50,734 bases of DNA from Anaerolineae bacterium. GTDB taxonomy: Bacteria; Chloroflexota; Anaerolineae; B4-G1. The notes under the pieces are model-generated. The model was not told the origin of the DNA. It saw nothing but the letters and a program-made list of their open reading frames with translations, and made no database searches. The stretch lies in the NCBI GenBank assembly GCA_030612585.1, contig JAUWNP010000010.1, positions 1 to 50,734 on the forward strand, written 5' to 3'. Below, piece after piece: positions 1 to 8,406 of this stretch. Position numbers and translations under genes: made by a program. How positions within the stretch are numbered: position 1 is the stretch's first letter; each line of letters begins with the position of its first letter.

Positions 1-112
1 AGAGGATGCGGTACTATAATACTGAGCGACGGCACTCCTCGATTGGCTGCGTGCCACCCTTGACGTATATCAAGCATGCCCGGTCGAAAGGGGAGGAGTG
101 AACGTGGGGCCA

Positions 113-169
113 GGCTGTGGATAGTGTGGACAGCCACAAAAGGCGTGCCTGCCCACACTATCCACAGCC
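113..169. repeat. Perfect 17-bp inverted repeat with DnaA-box-like arms
   Basis: Arms at 113-129 and 153-169 are exact reverse complements separated by 23 bases. Each arm contains CTATCCACA (minus strand at 116-124, plus strand at 158-166), one base from the DnaA box TTATCCACA. No dnaA, dnaN or AT-rich unwinding region is seen nearby, so an origin is not claimed. It may be a protein-binding site or simply a stable hairpin. Confidence 0.6.
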
Positions 170-332
170 CTACGACGACGGCGACGATGCCCCCCTCTTG
201 TGGGTGGGGGCTCTTGGTACACTTCCAGAAGAGGATCACAATAAACACAGCCTCAAGTGGTACAGCTTTTCGGGGGAACTTCCGTCTTTTTTCTATACTT
301 ACTCGAACATATAATATAACAACACCGCATCT

Positions 333-406
333 GTCATTGCGAGGAGCGCAGCGACGAAGCAATCTCCTAGACCGCCTGGGGATTGCTTCGCTGCGCTCGC
401 AATGAC
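333..406. repeat. Dispersed palindromic repeat (REP/MITE-like)
   Basis: The left arm (333-364) and right arm (381-406) are imperfect reverse complements beginning GTCATTGCGAG and ending CTCGCAATGAC, with small insertions in the left arm. I know this GTCATTGCGAG...AAGCAATC type as a common non-coding dispersed repeat in bacterial genomes. It sits just downstream of the minus-strand ABC gene, where it could also act as a transcript end. Confidence 0.75.
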
Positions 407-419
407 ATAGGCTGAATAG

Positions 420-1436
420 TTACTTTTTTCTTCCCAACCAGCGACGCCATCCCCTGCGGCGGGGTTTGGTTGGCTCGACGGCCAGAGCGTGCTGCTCATC
501 AATTGTGGCGGCAGTCTGACCATTGGGTGAGACGATAGGCTGTATGCCGGCCACGGGACGGATCAAGATATGGTCCTCTTCTTCTTCCAAGATGACCCGG
601 CTGCCAATCCCTGTCCGTTCGCACATATCGGGCGGAATTTGCAGGCGGCCGGCGGCGTCCACCACCACGTATTCCTCGTAAAAGTGATTGTCGTCCGGCA
701 CATCCTGCAAACCTTGCGCCAGGGTGGCTTCTATATCGGCCACGTGGCGCACGGTCTCGCTGCTGGTGCGCCCATCTCTGATGGTCACGACGTGGTCTGC
801 GACTCTTGCTACCTGGGGGTCGTGGGTAACGATGATGGTCGTCAGGCCGTAACGCTCGTTCATGCGCTGAAAGAGGGCCAGAATATCGCGCGCCGTACCA
901 GAATCCACCTCGCCTGTCGGTTCGTCGCCCAGCAAAAGCTGCGGTTTGTTGGCCAAAGCAACGGCGATGGCGACCCGCTGCTGCTGCCCTCCAGACAACT
1001 GCGCCAGGCGGTGTTTGCGGTGCTCCCACAGGCCAACGGTTTCCAGCAGTTCTTGCGCCCAGTCCTGTTTCTCACGCACACCTTTGGCCTCGATCGTCAT
1101 GGGGAGTTCGACGTTGGCCTGGGCGCTCAGGTAAGAGATCAGGTTGCGGGCCGTTTGCTGCCACACAAAACCCACCTCGGTGCGGCGGTATTTGTCCAGC
1201 ACTTGCTCGGGGGCCTTGAGCAGGTCGCGCCCGTTCACCGTCAAGCGCCCGGCCGACGGGCGGTCCAACCCGCCCAGGATGTTGAGCAAGGTCGTCTTGC
1301 CCGAGCCGGACGAGCCGACAATGCCCATCAACTCGCCCCGCTGCACCGTCAGGTCCAGCCCCTGCAGCGCCACCACTTCCAGGCCCGACACCTTGTATAT
1401 TTTGACCAGATTCTCGCACGTGATGAGTGCTTCCAT
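420..1436 (-). CDS. ABC transporter ATP-binding protein with C-terminal AbrB/SpoVT-like domain
   Basis: A LolD/MacB-type ATPase expected to power a cytoplasmic-membrane exporter, 338 residues. Visible motifs are Walker A GSSGSGKT (41-48), the LSGGQ signature (147-151), Walker B LLLGDE (167-172) and an H-loop histidine (205). Residues about 256-296 ([15 protein letters not shown] and following) look like an AbrB/SpoVT swapped-hairpin DNA-binding domain, an unusual addition for this family. The ATG at 1436 is chosen because AGGAG lies 8 bases upstream; a longer reading frame has no such site. It follows the broken adaptor gene, with a palindrome in the 55-base gap. No FtsX/MacB-type permease is present in the window, so the transporter looks incomplete here. 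Confidence 0.85.
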   Translation of the reverse strand: MEALITCENLVKIYKVSGLEVVALQGLDLTVQRGELMGIVGSSGSGKTTLLNILGGLDRPSAGRLTVNGRDLLKAPEQVLDKYRRTEVGFVWQQTARNLISYLSAQANVELPMTIEAKGVREKQDWAQELLETVGLWEHRKHRLAQLSGGQQQRVAIAVALANKPQLLLGDEPTGEVDSGTARDILALFQRMNERYGLTTIIVTHDPQVARVADHVVTIRDGRTSSETVRHVADIEATLAQGLQDVPDDNHFYEEYVVVDAAGRLQIPPDMCERTGIGSRVILEEEEDHILIRPVAGIQPIVSPNGQTAATIDEQHALAVEPTKPRRRGWRRWLGRKK

Positions 1437-1450
1437 ATTGACGGCTCCTA

Positions 1451-1484
1451 AGACTTCGGAAGTCTTCTTAGACTTCCGAAGTCT
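1451..1484. repeat. Palindromic repeat, copy 1
   Basis: Arms AGACTTCGGAAGTCT (1451-1465) and AGACTTCCGAAGTCT (1470-1484) are reverse complements with a 4-base loop. It lies between the adaptor and ATPase genes. A second copy with the same core is at 35111-35147, so this is a dispersed element rather than a gene-specific terminator. Confidence 0.8.
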
Positions 1485-1491
1485 GGGACAT

Positions 1492-2877
1492 CTACTCCCC
1501 AACAATAACCTGCCCCTCTTCCAACCCCTGCACAATCTCTACCCGCTCATCGGTCTCGATGCCCAGCAGAACGTCCACGCGCTGTTGGCCTTCATCAATC
1601 TGCACCACCACAAAATCACGCCCCTGGAAGGTGCGGATAGCGGCCGGGGGCAGCCACAACACATTTCCCTTTTCCTCCAGGACGATGACGACCGTCGCCA
1701 ACTCGCCAGGTGTCAGTTCCACACCCTCCTCGATGGCAATATGAACACTCGGGTCATCATCGCTGGCGTCTGTCGTGCCGCCGCCATAAGGGTATGGCAA
1801 CTGGCTCACCGAGCCGCCAAAGGCCTCCTCGGGGCGGTTGCGCAAGGTGATCAGCGCCTCCTGCCCCAGGGCCATCTCGCTCAAGTCCTCGACGCCCAGC
1901 TCGGCCGTTATCTCCAACTCGGATGGATCGGCCAGCACCATCACGGTGCTAAAGGCGCTCACCCCGTCGCCAGGGTCAATGCCGACCGAGAGAACCTGGC
2001 CGTCAAAAGGCGCGATGAGGCGGGCGTCGGCTATCTGGCGTTCCAGGTCCTCGATTTGTAGTTTCAGCATAGGGTCCACGCCGCGCTCAAGTTGCTCGAT
2101 ATGGAACTCGCTCACGGCGATATTAAGCTCCAGCGCCCGCAAAGCAGAGTAGGAGGCCTGGTTGGAAGAGAGCGTTCCATTGTACTCGGCCTGCGCCAGC
2201 CTGAGGTTGTCCTGGTCTGAAGCCAGATTTGCCGCAACCGCATCCCGTTCATCATTCAAATAGCCCCCCATGTACAGTTCCTAGTCTCGTGCCGGGTCCC
2301 AGGTCTGCTGATACGCCTCCTGCGCGTCGGCCACAGCGCCCTGGGCCTGCGCCAGGTTGATCTCGGCGCTGAGAATAGCCACGTTGCTGTTCTCAAGCCA
2401 GGCCTGTTGTAGCGCGATTTGCGCTTGTTCCAACGCTATCTGTTCCAGATACAGGCTGTCGGCCAGATTTGACTCGGCTGCCTGGAGAGCAAGTTGTTGC
2501 TGCGCAAGTTGAAATTCCAGGCCGCTGATTTCCAACTCGGCCAGCACGTCCCCGGCCTGCACCCAGCCCTCTCGCTCCACGAGCACGTCGCCGACAAAGC
2601 CATCCGCCCTAAAGAACAACTCTTGTTCCAACAAGGGCGAGGCGCGTCCGGTGAATTCCAGCGTTCGGACGACCGTGCCCGACTGGACGGTGTAGGTCGG
2701 CTTTTCGGGGATGATGGGCGTTGGCAACGACGTGGGCGTGGGTTGACTGCTGGACGTTTGCCCCGCTCCCGTATTGCCGCACGCGGTTAGAGCAAACAGC
2801 CACGCTAGCACCATCCCCAAGACACAGATCCTTCGACGAAGCTCAGGACAAGTTTTTTGACAGTTGATCCGCTGCAT
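1492..2877 (-). pseudogene. HlyD/MacA-type lipoprotein adaptor interrupted by in-frame TAG
   Basis: Periplasmic or extracytoplasmic membrane-fusion adaptor expected to work with the ATPase at 420-1436. The ATG at 2877 has GAGGTG upstream. A signal peptide ending in the lipobox LTAC precedes a Pro/Thr/Ser linker, a lipoyl/barrel-sandwich segment (FRADGFVGDVLVEREGWVQ), a long alpha-helical hairpin and a C-terminal beta-barrel portion. Codon 199 is TAG (2281-2283). The same frame continues without another stop to TAG at 1492-1494, 462 codons in all. The context WDPARD-stop-ELYM suggests a tryptophan codon TGG changed to TAG. Part of the signal region is encoded by a dispersed repeat (2830-2848). 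It is either a pseudogene, a sequencing error or a read-through case; I favour one of the first two. Confidence 0.85.
2830..2848. repeat. Short dispersed repeat inside adaptor signal region
   Basis: CCTTCGACGAAGCTCAGGA belongs to the same short palindromic family as 4750-4768 (CCCTTCGACAAACTCAGGG). Both copies lie inside coding frames and are translated. Confidence 0.65.
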
Positions 2878-2893
2878 AAAACACCTCATTAGC

Positions 2894-3001
2894 TGATTGA
2901 CTTTTTGGACGCAGATTCACGCAGATAAACGCTGAATTTTTTGTTCTTGATCTGCGAAAATCTGCGTGAATCCGCGCCCCAAAAGATTTGTCAGTCAATC
3001 A
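2894..3001. repeat. Long imperfect inverted repeat, GACGCAGATTCACGCAGAT family
   Basis: The left side begins TGATTGACTTTTTGGACGC and the right side is its imperfect reverse complement ending GTCAGTCAATCA. The core GGACGCAGATTCACGC recurs at about 43421-43517. The right edge of this element supplies the stop codon that ends the gene fragment at 2991-3149. Confidence 0.65.
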
Positions 3002-3149
3002 GGCGCGCGGCTTTGTCCCACTTTTTCTGCGCGATCAGGACACGCGCCAGGGTGATGAATTCGCCCTCACGAAGGTAGTCAAACTCTCCCTCTGCATCGA
3101 GGCCAGCGGTCTGTGCCCAACGGCGGGCGGTATCCACCTCGTTTTTATA
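2991..3149 (-). pseudogene. Fragment of a MalT/LuxR-type TPR regulator
   Basis: The minus strand reads through 52 codons with no start codon of its own. It contains ARRWAQTAGLDAEGEFDYLR followed by TLARVLIAQKKWDKAARLID, which closely resembles the TPR-like region of large MalT-family LuxR regulators. The frame ends at TGA inside the inverted repeat. Neither the ATPase nor the LuxR DNA-binding end is nearby, so this is a remnant of a larger lost gene. Confidence 0.6.
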
Positions 3150-3153
3150 GATC

Positions 3154-5598
3154 TTATCTCCCCATCCGTTGCCACAGCGCCGTCACTGCCAGCGCGACGA
3201 TGCCCATCACCATCGCGCCCGTGCAGGGGCCGCCGCCTGACTTCGTGGCAACCGTCCCGCTGCTGGCGACCGGCGTGGCCGTCGGCCGACCAGGCTGGGT
3301 GGGCTCCACTGTCGGTTGCTCCGGTTCCGGCGTGTGGGTCGGTGGCACCTGCACCGGGGCAGCCTCCCCCTCCACCACCTCGTAGGCCGTGCCCTCGGCG
3401 ACGAAGATGACCCGCTCGCCCAGCGCGAAGTATGCGCCCCACTCCGGCCGGGCCGCCAACAGGTCGAAGTAGCCAGCGGAGCCGAAACCGACCTGGGTGG
3501 TGCTCATCCGCGAGGGATCAAAGGTTGTGTCGGTCCAGACGCCGTCTTGCAGCACAAAGGTCTTGCTGCCCACCAGTCGCACGACTTGTGCAGCCTCGTG
3601 GGGCATCATTCCGCCGCCGGCCGATTCGGCCCCGCGCATGTCAGACTGTGCTTCAGCCTCCATCACCGCTGGCGCGCCGACGGCGGGCGCTGTCGGCATA
3701 GCCATGAATTTCTCTGCTGCCTCGTCTTGCCCTTCCGCGGTCAGGATGTTCTCCTCCTCAATGAGGAACGAGGTGTAGGGGGTGATGATGCCGTACCGGA
3801 CGCTCAACTCGACGATGGCGTCCACCCACTCCCGCTGCTCGCCGTGGAGCCGGACCTGTGTCAGCAGGTAGCCGATCTTGCGCGTGGCCCACAACCGGGG
3901 GATGTAACTGGGTGACTGGGTGACTGGGAGACTGGGGGACTGGGTGACTTGGTAACTGGGTGACTGGGTAAAAGTGCCCTCGTAAACGAATTGCTGGCGC
4001 TCTCCGTTCACCTCACCGGTGAGCGTGATGCGGGCCGCGCCACTCTCCCGGTAGCGGCCCACCAGGATCAACTGCGTGCCCGCGAAGAGGTCGGGCAGCG
4101 GGTAGGGATAGGTGTCCTCGATGAGGGTATCGCCGAAGTCCAGTTCGATGTTCGCCAGGACGGGGGTGCTGATCTTGGCGTAGAAACCGGAGACCTCCTC
4201 GTCAATCCGCTCGTGGGGCCGGACGTAGCCGGTGGCCCCCCGCTGCTGCTCGGCCAGCGTGTCCAGAAGGACGGTGTTGACGTCGTCGCCGACGCCGAAG
4301 GGGAAGAGACGCACGTTGTCCGGCGCGGCCGCTTCCACGTTGACCAGGATCTGCTCCACCTCGGCCACGCCCTCGGTGGGCAGGCCGTCGGTGAGGAAGA
4401 TGAGCACCGTGGGCCGTTCGGGGCCTGTCTGCGCCAGCGCCTCCAGCAGGGCGCGATTGATGTCGGTACCGCCGACCGCTTCCAGTCGCCGCACCCACGC
4501 AGCGGCCTCACGGGCCTCGGACGCGGGCCGCAGCCCCCGCGCGTATTGCTGCAGCCCGGTGGAGAAGGCGATCACGTTGAAGCGATCCTCCTCGTTCAGG
4601 TGCTCCAGCACGTAAATCAGCGCCTCTTGCGCCTGCTCAATCTTCTCCCCCTCCATCGAGCCGGAGGTATCGAGCACCAGGATGACGTCCCTGGGGATCA
4701 CTCGTCCCTCCTCCACCTCGACGCTGGGAGCGACCAGTAGTAAGAAAAACCCTTCGACAAACTCAGGGTGGCGGCCGTCGTCGTGCGGCTCCCGGTAGGT
4801 CAGCAGGTTCAGTCCCACCTCCTCCTGACTCACGGTGTAGACTAACTCGAAGTCCTCATAGGGCAGGATGTCCGTGTAGCCAACGGTGGCCCGGTAGTCG
4901 CCATCCCGCTCAATGTAGACCCGGTCCTGGTGGGTGGGTGAGTAGATGGCGCGCATCGCGTCACGCGAGCGGATCTCGACGTGGACGCTGACCTCCTCCA
5001 GCGGGCGGGCGGAGAACTTTTCGGTGTTGAGTGGGTAGACGTAGCGCACCAGGCCGTTCTCAACCGGCAGCACCTGGCTGTACTCCAGTTCGATCTTGCG
5101 CGAGCCGCCCGGAGGAATGGGAAAGATGCGGGCCTGGATGGCGCTGCGGCCGACATACTCCAGCAGCGCCGGGTCGCGCCGTCGCCGGACGATGTCCTCG
5201 TAGATGGCGCGGGCCTTGTCGGCCTCCAGAATCTTGCCCTCGACCGGCACCCCGTCCACCCACATGATGAACTCAGAGACCGCCGCTCCCTCCGGCAGTG
5301 GGAAGACATAGGTGCCCTCCACCTCCCAGTCGTACTCGTTGAGGAATTCCTGCTCGACGCGGGTGCCGGCCACCTGGTCTTCGATAGTCACGGTGCCGCG
5401 GTGGTAGCGGATGGTGCGCCAGGACTCCTCCAGTGGGATGGGTTCGGGGAGCGGGGGTGGCTCCGGGATGATGATGCCGTCGGCCATGGTGGGGCGGGCA
5501 CCGCTCAGCAATAGGACAATGGTCGTGATGGCGGTTATTAGTAGTTGGTAGATTCGTAGATTCGTAGATTTGTAATTCGGTGATTTGGTTCTGATCAT
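3154..5598 (-). CDS. VIT and von Willebrand A domain membrane protein
   Basis: An 814-residue secreted, membrane-anchored protein of the inter-alpha-trypsin-inhibitor heavy-chain-like family; such proteins bind ligands through a metal site, but the ligand here is unknown. The ATG at 5598 has AGGAGG upstream. The order is: signal peptide (about 1-39), proline stretch, VIT domain (about 55-185), vWA domain with MIDAS motif DTSGSM (310-315) and later FLTDG, a variable linker, a Pro/Thr-rich stalk and a C-terminal hydrophobic segment ending WQRMGR. Three low-complexity repeats are translated within it: the GATTCGTA units of the signal region, the TQSPS linker at 3905-3970 and an HPEFVEG insertion (277-283). 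It is transcribed divergently from radA. Confidence 0.85.
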   Translation of the reverse strand: MIRTKSPNYKSTNLRIYQLLITAITTIVLLLSGARPTMADGIIIPEPPPLPEPIPLEESWRTIRYHRGTVTIEDQVAGTRVEQEFLNEYDWEVEGTYVFPLPEGAAVSEFIMWVDGVPVEGKILEADKARAIYEDIVRRRRDPALLEYVGRSAIQARIFPIPPGGSRKIELEYSQVLPVENGLVRYVYPLNTEKFSARPLEEVSVHVEIRSRDAMRAIYSPTHQDRVYIERDGDYRATVGYTDILPYEDFELVYTVSQEEVGLNLLTYREPHDDGRHPEFVEGFFLLLVAPSVEVEEGRVIPRDVILVLDTSGSMEGEKIEQAQEALIYVLEHLNEEDRFNVIAFSTGLQQYARGLRPASEAREAAAWVRRLEAVGGTDINRALLEALAQTGPERPTVLIFLTDGLPTEGVAEVEQILVNVEAAAPDNVRLFPFGVGDDVNTVLLDTLAEQQRGATGYVRPHERIDEEVSGFYAKISTPVLANIELDFGDTLIEDTYPYPLPDLFAGTQLILVGRYRESGAARITLTGEVNGERQQFVYEGTFTQSPSYQVTQSPSLPVTQSPSYIPRLWATRKIGYLLTQVRLHGEQREWVDAIVELSVRYGIITPYTSFLIEEENILTAEGQDEAAEKFMAMPTAPAVGAPAVMEAEAQSDMRGAESAGGGMMPHEAAQVVRLVGSKTFVLQDGVWTDTTFDPSRMSTTQVGFGSAGYFDLLAARPEWGAYFALGERVIFVAEGTAYEVVEGEAAPVQVPPTHTPEPEQPTVEPTQPGRPTATPVASSGTVATKSGGGPCTGAMVMGIVALAVTALWQRMGR
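3905..3970. repeat. GGGTGACTG word repeat inside the VIT/vWA gene
   Basis: Degenerate tandem units of (A/G)CTGGGTGACTGGG type. In frame on the minus strand they encode a repeated TQSPS linker after the vWA domain. Length variation here would change the linker only. Confidence 0.75.
4750..4768. repeat. Short dispersed palindromic repeat translated as HPEFVEG
   Basis: CCCTTCGACAAACTCAGGG lies inside the VIT/vWA gene just before the vWA domain. It is related to 2830-2848. I recognise the CCTGAG..TGTCGAAGG class as a widespread intergenic repeat, here tolerated in frame. Confidence 0.65.
5540..5578. repeat. GATTCGTA tandem units in the VIT/vWA signal peptide
   Basis: Units of TAGATTCGTAGATTCGTAGA type repeat about three times. 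On the minus strand they encode residues around NYKSTNLRIYQLL at the start of the signal peptide. Confidence 0.7.
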
Positions 5599-5809
5599 TT
5601 CTCTCTCCTCCTGATTCCGTTTAATTCTCAATCCGTTGTTGTGCAACCTCTACTGCTCATTAGACGCCAGACGAGGCAAGAAGGTTCCAACGATCAATGA
5701 ACAACATACGGAGTACGCAACACGAAGTACGTGCCTCCATTTGACCAAAGGTGGGATTGGTGATATGGTTACAACGCATCCGTTGTTGTCCTGCGAGCCG
5801 CGCTCTCAC

Positions 5810-5838
5810 TTGCGCACGAACAAATGTTCTGGTACAAT
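5810..5838 (+). promoter_or_regulatory. radA promoter
   Basis: TTGCGC (5810-5815), 17-base spacer, TACAAT (5833-5838). The predicted start near 5845 leaves only about ten bases before the ribosome site and ATG of radA. Confidence 0.7.
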
Positions 5839-5855
5839 ACTGGTGGAGGAGGATG

Positions 5856-7226
5856 ATGCCCAAAACACGCACACGCTGGGTCTGCCAAAACTGCGGGCGG
5901 ACCACGCCCCGCGAGATGGGCCGCTGCCCCGGCTGCGGCGAGTGGAACACGATGGTCGAGGTGGTCGAGAAACCGTCTGGACCGGCAGCCGGACTCCCGA
6001 GCGTCGCCGGCAGCGAACCTCTGCGCCTGACCGAGATTGAGACCGAGGGGCTGGAACGACTGCCGCTGCCGCTGGGGGAATTTGCCCGCGTGCTGGGCGG
6101 CGGCGTCGTGCCCGGATCACTCATCCTCGTCGGTGGGGACCCGGGGATCGGCAAGTCTACCCTGCTGACTCAGACCGCCGGGCTGATGGCGGAGGCGGCC
6201 GGTCGCCCCGTGCTGTACGTCTCCGGCGAGGAGTCGGCGCGGCAGATCAAGATGCGCGCTGACCGGCTCTCCATCCGCAACGAGAACCTGTTTGTCGTCA
6301 CCGAGACCCACCTGGAGACGATCCTGCGCCACGCGGAGCGAGTCCAGCCAGTGGCAATGATCGTGGACTCGGTCCAGACCGTCTATTCGGAGGAACTGAC
6401 GTCGGCGGCAGGCTCGATCAGCCAGGTGCGCCGGGCGGCGGCCCGCTTCCAATGGTGGGCCAAGGCCGAAGGCGTGGCCGTCTTCCTCGTGGGCCACGTG
6501 ACCAAGCAGGGCGCCATCGCCGGGCCGAAGGTGCTAGAGCACATCGTGGACACGGTGCTCTACCTGGAGGGTGACCGCTTCCACACCTACCGACTGCTGC
6601 GCTCGGTCAAGAACCGCTTCGGGGCCACCTCGGAGGTGGGGGTGTTCGAGATGCGGGAGCAGGGGATGGTCGAGGTGCCCAACCCTTCGGAGGTGTTCCT
6701 GGCCGAGCGGACGGTGAACGCGCCTGGGTCGGCCATCGCGGTGACGATGGAGGGCACGCGCCCGCTGCTGGTCGAGATCCAGGCGCTGGCCAGCCATTCC
6801 AGTTTCGGCCACCCGCGCCGCACTGCCAATGGCGTGGATTTCAACCGGCTACTGCTCATCGTCGCCGTGCTGAGCCGGCGGGTGGGGCTGAAACTGTACG
6901 ACCAGGACGTCTTCGCCAACGTGATCGGGGGCTTGCAGGTGGGCGAACCGGCGGCGGACCTGGCGGTGGCGGTGGCGATTGGTTCCAGCGTGCGTGACCG
7001 GCCCGTGGCAGCGGACCTGGCGGTCATCGGCGAGGTGGGGCTTTCGGGCGAGGTGCGGGCGGTGGGGCAGACGACGGCACGGCTGAAGGAGGCGGCGCGG
7101 CTGGGGTTCCGCCGCTGCCTGCTGCCCCGGCGGGTGCGGCGTGGCCACGAACCGTTGCCCGAGGGTATTGAGGCCATCCCGGTGCGCTCGGTGGCCGAGG
7201 CGGTGGAGAGGGCGTTGGTGAAGTGA
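5856..7226 (+). CDS. radA: DNA repair protein RadA (Sms)
   Basis: A RecA-like ATPase that processes recombination intermediates and drives branch migration in the cytoplasm. It has 456 residues, close to the usual 450-460. Features are an N-terminal C4 zinc finger (C10, C13, C24, C27), Walker A GGDPGIGKST (93-102), the RadA-specific KNRFG motif (252-256) and a C-terminal Lon-protease-like domain. Two ATG codons (5853, 5856) follow GGAGGAGG directly; the second gives better spacing, and a longer upstream frame is rejected. A strong promoter at 5810-5838 fits monocistronic expression, with the restriction-modification pair following after a new promoter. Confidence 0.95.
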   Translation: MPKTRTRWVCQNCGRTTPREMGRCPGCGEWNTMVEVVEKPSGPAAGLPSVAGSEPLRLTEIETEGLERLPLPLGEFARVLGGGVVPGSLILVGGDPGIGKSTLLTQTAGLMAEAAGRPVLYVSGEESARQIKMRADRLSIRNENLFVVTETHLETILRHAERVQPVAMIVDSVQTVYSEELTSAAGSISQVRRAAARFQWWAKAEGVAVFLVGHVTKQGAIAGPKVLEHIVDTVLYLEGDRFHTYRLLRSVKNRFGATSEVGVFEMREQGMVEVPNPSEVFLAERTVNAPGSAIAVTMEGTRPLLVEIQALASHSSFGHPRRTANGVDFNRLLLIVAVLSRRVGLKLYDQDVFANVIGGLQVGEPAADLAVAVAIGSSVRDRPVAADLAVIGEVGLSGEVRAVGQTTARLKEAARLGFRRCLLPRRVRRGHEPLPEGIEAIPVRSVAEAVERALVK

Positions 7227-7275
7227 CGCCACGGCCAGCACCGCCGTGAACAGGCGGTGTTAGGGTGCCTGTCCA

Positions 7276-7298
7276 GCACCGGCGCTTCAGGCCGGTGC
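7276..7298. terminator. Hairpin downstream of radA
   Basis: GCACCGGC and GCCGGTGC form an 8-bp stem with a 7-base loop. No T tract follows, so an intrinsic terminator is only possible. Confidence 0.4.
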
Positions 7299-7327
7299 GG
7301 GGTTGGTGTAGCATCTCGCGGGAGATG

Positions 7328-7336
7328 TGTTATAAT
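7328..7336 (+). promoter_or_regulatory. Extended -10 promoter for the restriction-modification pair
   Basis: TGTTATAAT gives a consensus -10 with the TGn extension and no good -35. It would give a leader of about 107 bases containing the inverted repeat at 7373-7424. Confidence 0.6.
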
Positions 7337-7372
7337 GTCGTGGGACGGTGCAAGCGAAGGCTGTCAAAGAAC

Positions 7373-7424
7373 GACAGGTAGTACCACTCTGTACTTGACA
7401 TAACGAGTACGCTATTTACCTGTC
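7373..7424. promoter_or_regulatory. Inverted repeat in the leader of the methyltransferase gene
   Basis: GACAGGTA (7373-7380) and TACCTGTC (7417-7424) are exact reverse complements 36 bases apart, with GTAC three times between them. It could be a leader RNA stem or an operator that adjusts R-M expression; no controller protein gene is seen. Confidence 0.4.
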
Positions 7425-7449
7425 TTACACACACGTTCGATAAGCCGCT

Positions 7450-8406
7450 ATGAAAAAAATAAAAGTCACTTCAGAATTTGACCAGACAGCGGATTTCATC
7501 CTTTTTGAAGGTGGCTGTCTTGATCTGCTCTCTCTAATGCCTGATGGGTTCGTCAAGTTGGTCGTAACCTCACCACCATACAACTTGGGAAAACCCTACG
7601 AAACCCGCCTTGACCTGGATGAGTACCTGGATCAGCAACGCAGGATCATTGAAGAGTGCGTGCGTGTGTTATACGAACGAGGAAGTATTTGCTGGCAGGT
7701 CGGTAACTACGTTAAGAACGGCGAGATTACTCCACTTGACATCGTGCTGTATCCCGTCTTCGCCTCGTTAGGATTACACTTGCGCAACCGTATCGTGTGG
7801 CATTTTGGACATGGTTTGCACGCCTCGAAAAGGTTCTCCGGTCGATACGAAGTCATTCTCTGGTTTACCAAAAGCAACGAGTATGTCTTCAATCTGGATG
7901 CTGTTCGTGTGCCTCAGAAGTATCCGAAGAAAAAGCACTTCAAGGGACCAAAGAAAGGACAGTTTTCAGGTAACCCTCTGGGCAAGAATCCCAGTGACAT
8001 CTGGGAGATTCCGAATGTGAAAGCCAACCACGTGGAAAAGACTATCCACCCGTGTCAATTCCCCGTAGAGCTGATCGAACGCCTAGTACTCGCGATGACA
8101 AACAAGAGCGATTGGGTGTTAGATCCGTTTATCGGGGTGGGGACGACAGCAATTGCTGCCTTGATGCACGACCGAAGAGCCATTGGCGCCGAGGTTGTTC
8201 CCGAATATGTGGAAGTTGCAAAGGAGCGCGTTCGTCTGGCGGAGAAGGGAAAGTTGCGCATTCGACCAATGGAGAGGCCAGTTTATGACCCTAACTCGCC
8301 CAAAGCAAATGTTCCACCGAAGTTTGTAAACTTGGGTATGGACCAATATCAGCCTCAGTTACTGGGAAAACGTGTCAACTACAAAGCCCAGGAGTCTGAG
8401 CAATGA
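7450..8406 (+). CDS. Type II DNA methyltransferase (amino-methylating, beta-class order)
   Basis: A 318-residue SAM-dependent DNA methyltransferase expected to protect host sites from the endonuclease encoded next. Motif IV TSPPYN (40-45) precedes motif I DPFIGVGTT (225-233), the beta-class order, with the likely target-recognition region between. This catalytic motif fits N4-cytosine or N6-adenine methylation, not C5. The gene overlaps the endonuclease by an ATGA junction. Both genes are clearly AT-richer than radA and ftsK on either side, which suggests acquisition as a cassette. Specificity cannot be read directly; the partner suggests a GATC-centred site. Confidence 0.88.
   Translation: MKKIKVTSEFDQTADFILFEGGCLDLLSLMPDGFVKLVVTSPPYNLGKPYETRLDLDEYLDQQRRIIEECVRVLYERGSICWQVGNYVKNGEITPLDIVLYPVFASLGLHLRNRIVWHFGHGLHASKRFSGRYEVILWFTKSNEYVFNLDAVRVPQKYPKKKHFKGPKKGQFSGNPLGKNPSDIWEIPNVKANHVEKTIHPCQFPVELIERLVLAMTNKSDWVLDPFIGVGTTAIAALMHDRRAIGAEVVPEYVEVAKERVRLAEKGKLRIRPMERPVYDPNSPKANVPPKFVNLGMDQYQPQLLGKRVNYKAQESEQ

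Larger units (their letters stand above)
1..419. other. Intergenic region at left edge
   Basis: No convincing gene. The open frames here have no ribosome site and run through palindromes. The region holds two inverted repeats, annotated separately at 113-169 and 333-406, and a TATAAT hexamer at 15-20 with no visible -35 because it is too close to the edge. Confidence 0.6.

Noticed and set aside
113..169. Chromosomal origin
   Set aside because: Only two near-consensus DnaA boxes, no AT-rich region and no dnaA or dnaN gene nearby.
76..405. 109-residue frame at the left edge
   Set aside because: It runs through two palindromic repeats, has no ribosome site and no family resemblance.
570..1451. 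293-residue plus-strand frame over the ABC ATPase
   Set aside because: Antisense shadow; the minus frame has every ABC motif.
3905..3970. CRISPR-like array
   Set aside because: Units are short, degenerate and contiguous with no spacers, and they are translated in frame.
7391..7424. TTGACA at 7395 as the -35 of the methyltransferase promoter
   Set aside because: No acceptable -10 lies 16-18 bases downstream; the extended -10 at 7328-7336 is better.
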